A stretch of DNA of 64,000 nucleotides from Rana temporaria (taxonomy: Eukaryota > Chordata > Amphibia > Anura > Ranidae): contig NC_053492.1 in the NCBI RefSeq assembly GCF_905171775.1, positions 60,080,004 to 60,144,003 on the forward strand, in the 5' to 3' direction. Made by a program: the position numbers and the translations under genes. Of this stretch, positions 46,401-58,400 are shown piece by piece. Position 1 is the first letter of the stretch; the number at the start of each line of letters is the position of its first letter. The notes under the pieces are model-generated. The model made no database searches. It was given only the letters and a program-made list of their open reading frames with translations, and was not told the origin of the DNA.

Positions 46401-49400
46401 TTCATGCCCTAAACTTTTTTTGGTGTAGGTTAGGCCGCGTACACACGGTCGTTCCAAACCGATGAGAATGGTCCAACGGGCCATTTCCATCGCTTCCCCG
46501 CTGAAGTGGCCTGATGGTCTGATGTGCGTACACACCATCGCTCCAAAAACCGATCGGGTCAGAACGCGGTGACGTCAAACACACGACGTGCTGAATAAAA
46601 CGAAGTTCAATGCTTCCAAGCATGCGTCGACTTGATTCTGAGCATGCGCGGGTTTTGAACCGATGCTTTCTGTACTAACCATCGGTTTGGACCGATCGGC
46701 AGCAGGCCATCGGTTCGATTTTGAAGCATGTTTTAAAATTTTGGACCGAAGGACAACAGACCGATGGGCTATACACACGGTCGGTTTGGACCGATGAAAC
46801 TGAACCTCTGTCCATTCTCATCGGTTTTGTCCGACCGTGTGTACGCGGCCTTAGGGAACAGTTAGAAACCCTTTTAGCTTTTTTGTTTTTGTGTTTTTTG
46901 TTTTTTATGTGGTCTTTTTTTTATAGTCAGACAGGACAGCAGATATGGGTCAAATCTCCCAACAGGATAATAATGGTAAAGCACTTTGGGGTACATTTAT
47001 ATAAAAAAAAATTTGGTTCAGTATTTAGAGATCCATTGCAAATAATTACCATAATGCGTCTGTTATATGCGTTCCTAAGATGATCAATTCAATTTAGTGG
47101 CAATAATGTGGGATTTTTCTGGTTGAGGTATTTCAGGAAAATACCACATTATAGTCACCAGATAGAGGTGACGATCATGGAAAATACACATTTTAGACAC
47201 ATTACGGGGTTATTCACAACGGCTGTGTGAATACTGAGGCATTCACGCAGCAAATATTTTCATAAATGGACATCTTTTTATTGGTAGGGTAGGAAAATGT
47301 TACAACCTTTGGTTTCTGTGTCCCCATTTGCAAGATTTTCTCTTACTTCATGCCACAGAGACCATGTTGATACCAGCACAGCAAGTGAAATCTCCCCAAT
47401 GAGGATAATGGCTTCCTATTTTGCAATGCTGCAAAATGTTTGTTCCTTCTCACAATGTCTATTGTTAAAAAACAATTCTCTCCCTATGTGGCTGATTATC
47501 TTAAGTTGTTAAGCAGTTGACTTGAGTAAATCCGGGTACACACTGTCAGCTCGGGCTGGAGCCGCTGTACTAATCATGCAAGGTTAGTTTAGCAATCTCC
47601 CCCGCTGAGCTGTTGTGTTCTGACAGGGGGACGACCTAAAAAATAGAGAGGGTAGATTGATGTCACCACGAACCAAGATTTGTGTGTGAGCCACTCAGAC
47701 TGTATGGAAATGAAGTACTGTGCCCGCTGCTGTGAGTGTTGGCCAGGGAGGGAGCTTGTCTATGCTCCAGGCAATGGTAGAGAATGATAGGTGTCCCAGG
47801 AGACCCACATCAGGTCAAAACCTGCTGTGTGATAGTGAATGACAGTCTCAGCTTGGACCCCCACCAGGCCACGATCCCAATGCGATGTGTAAGCTCCGGT
47901 GGGTGGCGTGAAACGCGCTGGGAGCGTGGCCTGGTGGAGGTCCAGGCTGAGTTTGCCATTCACTATCACACAGCAGGCTTTGATGCGTGGCTCTCGGGAC
48001 ACCAATCAATCTCTAGATTGATATCACCACCCATGTTTCTGGCTCAACCCCTTTTTACAATTTAATTGGCTAATGCCAATAAACTTTTTTCAAAATTTGG
48101 TCTCTTCTTTCATTCTGTTCATTTTTCTGTTAATTCCAATATTGTCTTTTTTAGGAATGGGACACAACTTCAACACATACGATGACAATTACATCACTGA
48201 CCTGAACACTCCATATGACTATGAGTCCGTTATGCATTACGGTCCGTTCTCTTTCAACAAAAATGCCAGTGTTCCGACTATTACTGCCAAAATCCCAGCC
48301 TTCAATAACATTATAGGACAACGCCTGGACTTCTCACTGATAGACCTGGAACGCCTCAACCGCATGTACCACTGCAGTACGTAGCAATAATATATAAAAA
48401 TCTGTATGAATATAATATTTCAAATTGTGTTCTGGGACATCTTACCACAAAGAACTTGACTAGGGGTTAGAAGGGATTGACATCAAGCTAAATTACCACA
48501 AGCCAGTTCGTTTTTCCTTTTTTTTCCATTATCTGGATATTTGTGAAGGAATTAACTAAAAGCAAAACAGTAGGTGAAGGTGTCTGCTAAGAGGAGTCAA
48601 AGATTCTCTTCTCATTATCCACATTTTCTTTATATGGACTATGAGGCTAAATGATACTTCACATATAGCAGAGAACATGCAGTAATGCCTTCTCACTTTA
48701 CCTTTTTAGTCATGTACATCATATAGGTTTTCCTTGAGCATCAAGATGTCCAAATACAGACATAAAGTGGAGTTCGGCCTGTTTTTTTTTTAACTTGGGA
48801 TCAATCCAATGTCCATCCTCCTCTATATTTAAAAAGGCAAATATATATACCGGTATATATTTTTTAAAGTACCTTTTTTTCCTTGTAGTATGTAGCACAT
48901 CTGGCTCTTTCCACCTAGGCGATGACATAACTATGGGTAAACGATAGGGGGCGCTAATAATTAATAAAAATAACAATGAAAATCATAGGACTGCACTCCT
49001 GAAGTCACTAATCCTTATCAAATAAACAAATGTGCACAAAACATTATCAAACAACATATGATTAAAAAATATTGTGAAATATCAACTAGTGCAAATAATA
49101 TTCAGTCCCAATCTTAAAGCGGAGGTTCACCCGTACATGACTCTTTTTCCCCTTAGCTTCATGCTCGTTTTGTCTAGGGGAATCGGCTAGTTGTTTTAAA
49201 ATATGATCTGTACTTACCGTTTACGAGATGCATCTTCTCCGCCGCTTCCGGGTATGGGCTGTGGGACTGGGCGTTCCTATTTTGATTGACAGTCTTCCGA
49301 GAGGCTTCTGACGGTCGCATCCATCGCGTCACGATTTTCCGAAAGAAGCCGAACGTCGGTGCGCAGGCGCAGTATAGAGCCGCACCGACGTTTGGCTTAT

Positions 49401-52400
49401 TTCGGCTACTAGTGACGCAATTGATGCGACCGTCGGAAGCCTCTCGGAAGACTGTCAATCAAGAAGGAACGCCCGCTCCCGAAGACCCATACCCAGAAGC
49501 GACGGAGAAGATGCATCTCGAAAACGGTAAGTACAGCTCATATTTTAAAACAACTAGCCGATTCCCCTAGACAAAACGAGCATTAATCTAAGGGGATTGT
49601 TTGAAAAAATAGTTTAATGGGTGAACTCCCGCTTTAAGCACAAAAAAATATTATGATAATAAATCAAAGTCCATAAAACACCAAACGTCCATTCCGTGCT
49701 TGTTGTGATATACTGATAGAGAAGTGATCCTTCACCAAACTTGAATAAACACTGAAAGTGACTGGATAAGTAATCTGCTTACCAAAGCACATTGACTCCT
49801 TATGATGATATAACTAGGCGATTCCAATGGACTCCTGGGATATCATTGTCAACTATCCCAGGAGTCCACGGGAATCGCCTACTGATTTACAGACCGGAAT
49901 TTTCTTTGATTGACAGTTTGCTATAGCAATGGGACGGGAACTTCTGCTGACGCCTCCATTGCTATAGCAACCTGTCAGGATGAAAGAGCGCCATGCAGTG
50001 GCATTACTGCGCAGGCGCGAGATCAGATGCCCACAGCAGATATGGACCCTGCCTGCTTCTGAGATAAGGTTAGTTTTTAACCATTTAAACACTAACTAAA
50101 AGGAGAGCATTAATATCATTATCTAAATGTTGCATTTAAAGTGGACCCAATTGCGGTGGAGTATTTGAAAAAAAATAAAAAAATAACAAGCTTGGGGTAT
50201 GCCTTAAAGTTGTATGTGGTATTACAGAACAGTTTGTTTTTCATGGACAGTCTAACTAACATCATACACTGGCTGCACATATTTGGCATTGAGCTCCCTT
50301 ACAATAAACACCTCAATCTGCTTAATTTCAGTTTTAAATGAAAAGCTTTTATTCAGATTACTTTAGCAGTGACACTGTAAAATTGTCCAACAGCAGGACA
50401 TTTAAAAAAGAAGGATTGGCCAAAATGTGCATCGTATTAGAGGGAAGATTATAGGCAGATTTTTACTTCACGAATTATCAGACAGCAGATGATACAGCAG
50501 TGTATAATTGGCCAGCAGAAAGACAATTTTAAATAGCAAGGCTAGGCCTAAATGTACTAGGGACAAAAGCATTTAGGGGTTATAAAACTATTTATTTATT
50601 GTAAAAATTGATTGCATACATTAGTGATATTTGTTTTTGTGAACTGACCATTTTCATCACAAAATGATCATGTGATAAAATGGCAGCAAAGATTAAAAAA
50701 GTCCTACGTCTTAATGGGTGAATACCGATATTGATAATTACACTGTTGCAGGTATTGGAGAAATGTATAACAAACACAGAATTGATTCCCATTAATGTGT
50801 ATTGTTCCCTTACAGCTGCCCCGCTCATTCTCCTTGATCAGTGCTCCTTTGAATTCATCAACATCTGTGGAATGGTCCAGGGTATCACGGACGATGCAGA
50901 CTGGGTCCATGAACTCAGTGTTCCTGGGGTTTCTGGGGACCATACCTTGGTAGGACGCTGTAGAGGTAATAAATTCCAGTAGAAAACTGCTGACATTACC
51001 TTGTGTGCCCCACAAGAGCATGGTCCTTGTGCAAAGGCCACGTGTTATGGTTTAACAGCAGGCATAAACACAGATTCTGCATTGATTGCTGTTGACAAGG
51101 GTCAATTACCTCGTTTGTTCCGGTTATGTAATTAGAAGAAAGAATGTACTATGATTTTCCCCAAACTGGATCTAAGTTTGTTTACACTTGTGTCACTTGA
51201 AAGTGAACTATGAACTTGCCTGTGATACTGAACACAAGATAATTTACTAGAAGGAGATAAGTGTTTAAGTGTACTTTGGTAAAATCTGAACTCATGCAAG
51301 CTATAGAATAGACATATTAATGCAGTTCTGTTCACTGACACATCATTACATAGTTACATAGTTAGGTTGAAAAAAAGACACAAGTCCATCTAGTTCAACC
51401 AATAAGAAACAAGCAAAAAACAAACAGACAAGAAAAAAAAAACATACAATCCCATATACACTATCCTATACCCACAGTTGATTCAAAGGTAGGCGAAAAA
51501 CCCCAGCAAAGCATGATCCAATTTGCTACAACTGGGGAGAGGCAATCGGATTTTCCCTGGATCAACTTTACCTATAAATGTTAATATCTGCTTATATTAT
51601 GCACATTTAGGAAATAATCCAGGCCTTTTTAAATGCAATCTACTGAGCCGGCCAGAACCACCTCTGCAGGGAGTCTATTCCACATTTTCACAGCTCTTAC
51701 TGTGAAGAAACCTTTCGGTACTTGGAGATTAAATCTATTTTTTTCTCTAAACATAAAGAGTGCCCCCTTTTCTTCTGCGATGACCTTAAAATTAATAACT
51801 CAACACCAAGTTCACTATATGGACCCCTTATGTATTTGTAAATGTTCATCATACCCCCCCCCCCCTCTTAATCTCCTCTTCTCATGAGAGAATAAATTCA
51901 GTTCCTCTTAACTTTCCTCATAGCTGAGCTCCTCCATGCCTCTTATCAGTTTGGTTGCCCTTCTCTGCACTTTCTCCAGTTCCCTGTTTTCCTTTTTGAG
52001 AACTGGTGCCCAAAACTGAACTGTAAATTCCAGATGAGGTCTTACTAATGATTTGAACAGGGGCAAAATATCATACTCTCTGGAGTCCATACCTCTCTTA
52101 ATTCAAGAAAAACCACAGCTTGGCATTGCATGCTATTATTAAGCTTATGATCTACCAAAACAGAGATCCTTCTCCACTACGGATTCCCCCAGTTGTACTC
52201 CCCCCTAGTATGTATGATGCATATTCTTAGCCCCCAAGTGCATAACTTCACATTTATCAACATTAAACCTCATTTGCTACCTAGTTGCTCAATTAAACAG
52301 TGCATTAAAGTGGTTGTACATGTACAACCACTTTTACTTACAGGTAAGCCTAGATTAAGGCTTACATGTGGGTACAGAATTAAATATACCCCCCTGCAAC

Positions 52401-55400
52401 AACACTCCAGTCAGTCCTCTCCACGCTCTCTCGGGAGCCTGACAGCTGCTGGTTTTCCAGCATGCTTGTCCGACAGAAGCTTGTCAAACGGGCCCAATGT
52501 CGGTCAGTTTTTATTGAACCTAAATAGACCCCAATAAATACAATTTATGTAGTGCTATGAAATGTAACAACCTCGTGGAAAACATTTTTGTATGATAATG
52601 ACCACTTCTTAAATTCTAAAGCATGTGTTACTAAATTCCTAGGAAGCCCAATCTTTGCTCTAAATGATCGTATTGCTTTGTGTTATTATGTCAAAATAGC
52701 TAGCCATGTCTACAGGACATACATTTGCTAATCTCTAATGTTTATAGCGGGCCAGAAGAGTCATGGAGTAGCTTGCTTATTTCTGTAGATGCAAGACTGG
52801 AGACTATTGTCATTGGGCAATCCATAATTCTGAGTTGTCCCTGGAACAAGAATTGGAGGAAAGTCTTCCAACGGGGACACATTTTGTGATATCTGCCTAC
52901 GTGTAGACTTACCCTAACTTAGAAGAGATTTATACTCATTACCTGTTCTTTCTATGGGACAGAAATTGAAGGCAACCTCCCTAATTGGACAAAGGTGATA
53001 AATATAAACCTAGAAGGGTTTTAGCCATTGCCTGCTCTATGCTAAAAAAAAAAAAAAAGGTTTTGGCTTCAGATACAGTTTTGTGTAAATCTTCTCAAAT
53101 CAGTTTCAAGAGGGGAGATAGTTTTTTGGTGAATCGTGCTTGTAGTCATGAGTAAGACTGTTATGGCAGAAACGTGTTGACTGTTTGTGCTGCACACACC
53201 GATGTTCCAGTAAAGTTGCTGTCCTGCTGCATTTGACTATGATTCCGTCAAACTTCTTTGTCTACAGTGCTTGTAAGATGAGGTGTAAGTTGAATGGCAA
53301 AGTAATGGATATACTTGTGCCCTATTTGAATTGAAATAGGCTGTAACACTTAGGCCTCGTACACACGACCGAACATGTCTGCTGAGACCTTTTTTCCGCG
53401 GACATGTTCGGTCGTGTGTAGGGCCGACTGGACAATTTTCCGGCGGATCGGACAGGTTTCCAGCGGACAACTGTTTCTTAGCATGCTAAGAAACATGTCC
53501 GCTGGAACCATGTCCGCCGGATATGTCTGATGGTCAGTATGACTCATCGGACATGTCCGCTGGCCCGAGAACCCACGCATGACGTCGAATTGATTTGACG
53601 CATGCGTGGAAGCTTTGAACTTCCGCGTCAGAGAACGTCGGTGTCGTATACGTCACCGTGTTCTCTGTCCGTGGGGATTTTGGTTTGATGGTGTGTACAA
53701 CCATCAGACCAAAATCTCCGAGCGGACATGTCCGATGAAAACGGTCCGTGGACTGTTTTCATCGGACAGGTGCGCTCGTCTGTACGCGGCCTAAGTGACT
53801 GGTTTTCACTAATGGAAGGTGCACCACATGGAGTCACGTAATGGCAAATTTAGATAGGTAAAGGGCATTAAGTAATTACTAGGGATGGAAGACCAGGAAA
53901 GTCTCCCACACAGAAGAAGACTTTAGATTTCTTTGACGGATATTTATTAAACATCTAATTTAAAAAGTAATTTAGAACTGTTTTTAGAATGGCAATCAAA
54001 CACTACTAGAATATTGTTTTAGAACAAAAAAAAGTATTTCTTGTTTTAATCTAATTTCTATTAGCAGATGTTATACTTGAGTACTCAATAATGGGTAATC
54101 ATACAATCTTCTTCCTGCAGAGGCTGGTTATTTTATGTCCTTTAACACCCATGGAGGAAGTGTTGGAAAAACTGCCGTGCTGGAGTCCAGGATCCTCTAT
54201 CCTAAGAGGACAGAGCAGTGTCTGCAGTTCTTCTACAAGATGGATGGCAGCCCGAAGGACAAACTCACCATCTGGGTTCGCCTTGATGATGGCACTGGGA
54301 ATGTGAGAAGGATGAGGAAAATTAAGTCAATTAATGGTATATATTTTATTTTGCGTTATTTTCAGCCAAGAGGGGCAAAGGAGGATCTAGGAAGGGTACA
54401 CAAAGCCACATATTTAGGGTGAGGTGTTATTGGTTTGGCTATCACTACCTCATGCATTAGGATATTCCATGGCTCTTGGTATAAATAACCCTTTTATATT
54501 CTGATCGAGAAACCATTATTTTTCTATATGCAACTTATGTCTAAGCAACAAAAAATAACAAATATCACTACCTGGAACACAGACAGCAGTAAAAAAACAT
54601 TTTAAGAAGAGTTAAGAAAGACTAGAATCACTCTCAGGTTCCACAATCTTTAATAATGTGAAACACAAAGTTCCTGGTAGCCAGTTCATACGTGAAGCTT
54701 GCCTAGGTAGCCGAGGTGGATCAGATGCTAATATATATTTTTTTTGGTTAATGGGAAGATGAAAGTATTTATTTATTTAAAAAATAATGTTAATAATATG
54801 TTAACTTTAAAGTTGGCATTGCAATCAGGCTAGTTCAGTTTAGCCAAAAACAATAAGGCTCCATGCACACTGAGGCCGGGTTCACACCTATGCGAATTGG
54901 TTGGTTAATTTTATTAACACTAAAAAACGCCCAGGGCTAACATAGAGTTCAGTTTATGGGCTTTAAAAAAAAAATGCCAAAACGCCAATAAACTGCAGTT
55001 TATCAGCTTCAGTGTGCATGGAGCCTAATGCTTTGCAAGTGCATTTCAATTTTCATATAAAAATTTCAGTAGAGTGAACAGTGAAGCCTCGTACACATGT
55101 TCAGGTTTCCCGTCAGACTTTTTACCGCCGAGAAACCAGAGTGGAAAACTGAGAACCTGCTTGGTAACTTTTTCCCCCTACACGACCGGGTTTCCCGACA
55201 GGAAAACTGCCATGAGAGCTTTGGTCGGGAATCCCGGCCGTGTGTGTACGCTCCATCGCAGTGGTTCCCATAGGAAAACTGCTGGGTTAAAAACCGCCGG
55301 GAAATCCAGCGGGAAAAAAGAGAGCTGGTTCTCTTTTTTTTCCCCGGCAGTTTTCCTTTTGGGAAAACTGAGATGGAGCATACAGACGGCCGGTTTTCCC

Positions 55401-58400
55401 GGCCAAAAGCTCTCATGGCAGTTTTCCCGGAGGGAAAACCGGTCGTGTACGAGGCTTTAAATGCTTTTGCTGGGTTGCTCTAAGTTAATAGGCCTTGCTC
55501 TTTGCTTTTTAAAAACAACCCCCTAGATCGGCAAAATTAAGATTATGATTATGGAAAATATAAAATGTGTTTTTTTTTTATTTAAAGAAGATCTAGTACT
55601 TTATCCCATGATGTTAAGTGTTTTCTTACCCTAGTTACAAGGTCTGATCTTCCCCCTCCCCTCCTGCTGTCAACTATCTGACAACAGATTTAGAGGACTT
55701 TTTGAGTGTAGCTTTGTTTATTTAATAGAGTTGTTTAGTTTATTTCATCGAGTATTATTTGTCTTTTTTGTGGGATCATTGTTAAATTTATTCAAATCTG
55801 TGTACTGTTATTTTTCTTTTACAGTTTTTTTTCTCAGGGAAAAAAAAATAAAATAATAATGCTAATTATGGGGCAATTTTTTGGTACAACTGCAGGTCCT
55901 GGATAGTTGGAAGGAACTTATGTAATGCTCAGGAGTTTTTTATAGCCCTTTGCATCCTTAAAAAACACCTACATTTCATATTTCTTTTTGATGCCAATGC
56001 ATTTTGCCAAAATAATGAATTTCACTACTATGGGGTAGATTCAGGTAGGGAGCGCGTATTTTTGTGCGGGCGTAACGTATCCTATTTACGTTACGCCTCC
56101 GCAGCTTTGACAGGCAAGTGCAGTATTCACAAAGCAAAGTTGCGGCTGCGTAGCGTAAATAGGCCGGCGTAAGCCTGCCTAATTCAAATGTGGAAGATGT
56201 GGGCGTGTATTATGTAAATGTATTGTGACCCCACGTAAATGCGCCGTCCGTGACAGTATCCCAGTGCGCATGCTGCAAATTAACCCGCAAAAAGACAATG
56301 CTTTTGACATGAACGTAAATTACGCACAGCCCTATTCGCGAACGACTTACGCAAACAACGTAATCGACGGAAAAATCGACGCTGGCCCGACGTCCATACT
56401 TAACATTGGCTGCGCCTCATATAGCAGGGGTAACTTTACGCCGGAAAAAGCCTTACGTAAACGGTGTATCTGTACTGCGACGGCCGGGCGTACGTTCGTG
56501 AATAGGCGTATCTAGCTGATTTACATATTCTAGGAGTAAATCAGCGTACACGCCCCTAGCGGCCAGCGTAAATATGCAGTTAAGATACGACGGCGTTGGA
56601 GACTTACGCCGGTCGTATCTTAGCAACATTTAAGCGTATCTCACTTTGAGCATACGCTTAAAGTTGCGACGGCGCGGATTCGGACTTACGACGGCATATC
56701 TACAGATACACCCGTTGTAAGTCTTTCTGAATACGGGCCTTAATCTCTATTTTCGCTGACATTTTGAGGACACAAAATCTCTCGATTTCGCTCATCCCTA
56801 CTAATGAGCAGAAGTCTTGCAGGCTGTCTCTCTCTATGGGACTCCACATACAGTATAGTCACCTCATATAGCTTTTTCTCTCTGAAACTCCACATGTAGC
56901 CATATAAAATATAGACATGGAGTGCACTGCTGTCATCCCGATCAGCAGGCGATCACGTTATACCCTCTTTACAGCAAAGTTGTAAAGCACTGCAAAAGAC
57001 TTGCAGTCAGCAGGGTCTTCTGCTCCATCTGCTGGCTGGATACTGTTATATGGTAAAGTCAGTCATAAGCAATATGTTATATTAGCCTGGATAAAAATAA
57101 CTTATCCTTCAACAAAATTAAAATGATGTATACAAAGACACTTCTTTTTCTTTAACCTGATCCAAAGCCTCTTTGTATTTTGCACAGCTGACAATGACCA
57201 CAACTGGAAACTCACCCATGTGACACTGAACGCTGATAAAAAGTTCCGTTACGTCTTCCAAGGTATTCAGGGAGATACCACAACAACCAGCGGTGGCATT
57301 GTCCTTGATGACATCACTTTGTCGGAACTGCCCTGCCCCAATGGAGTCTGGACCATCCGCAACTTTAGCCAGATCCTTGCTAATACTGTTAAAGGAGAAC
57401 GTATTGTCAGCCGTTGTTTCTATTCCCCTGAAGGCTATGGTTATGGTGTGGGTTTATACCCTCATGGGCAAAATGGATCCACTTACACTGGTTACACTGG
57501 TATATCTTTCCACCTGTGCAGTGGGGAGGATGATGCTGTATTGGACTGGCCCGTATTGAACCATCAGTTTATTATAACAGTGTTTGACCAGGATCCGGAC
57601 ATTCGTCTAAGGATGTCTTCAAGCAGAAGCTATACCACATCCACTGATCAAGTTATTCCACGTAAGTACCGTGACTGGCACAAACACAGGTAAACTATGG
57701 CACTTTCCAGATATTTGTATTTAAAAGGAGAGTCCTCTTGTAAAGTTTAAATACTGTCAGTCAAATGAGAAGGGAGAAAACAGGACTGGACTGACAGAAG
57801 TCGCACTGTTCTGTGCAATGATGGTATCTGCCCCTTATGGAAATATAGAAGAATGATGACACACTGAGGCCGCGTACACACGGTCAGACAAAACCGATGA
57901 GAATGGACCGAGGTTCAGTTTCATCGGTCCAAACCAACCGTGTGTATAGCCCATCGGTCTGTTTTCCTTCGCTCCAAAATTTTAAAACATGCTTCAAAAT
58001 CGAACCGATGGACCGCTACCCGATCGGTCCGAACCGATGGTTAGTACACAAAAGCATCGGTTCAAAACCCGTGCATGCTCAGAATCAAGTTGACGCATGC
58101 TTGGAAGCATTGAACTTCGTTTTTTTCAGCACGTCGTGTGTTTGACGTCACCGCGTTCTGACCCGATCGGATTTTGAACTGATGGTGTGTACACCCATCA
58201 GACCATCAGGCCACTTCATCGGTGAACCGATGAAAACGGTCCGTCGGACCATTCTCATCGGTTTTGTCCGACCGTGTGTACGCGGCCTAAGGGGGAAGTG
58301 TGGAAAGCCTTGGGCTTTTGAGCTGTTCAGGCAGCAGAGCTGAAACCAAGAAGTCATAGAGAATCCTGGGTTCTTCACTATACCTACACAGCAGCTGGGA

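Noticed and set aside
48381..48386. Alternative donor gtagca for exon 8
   Set aside because: Leaves the wrong phase for exon 9; the donor at 48377 keeps the frame and the expected HCT residue.
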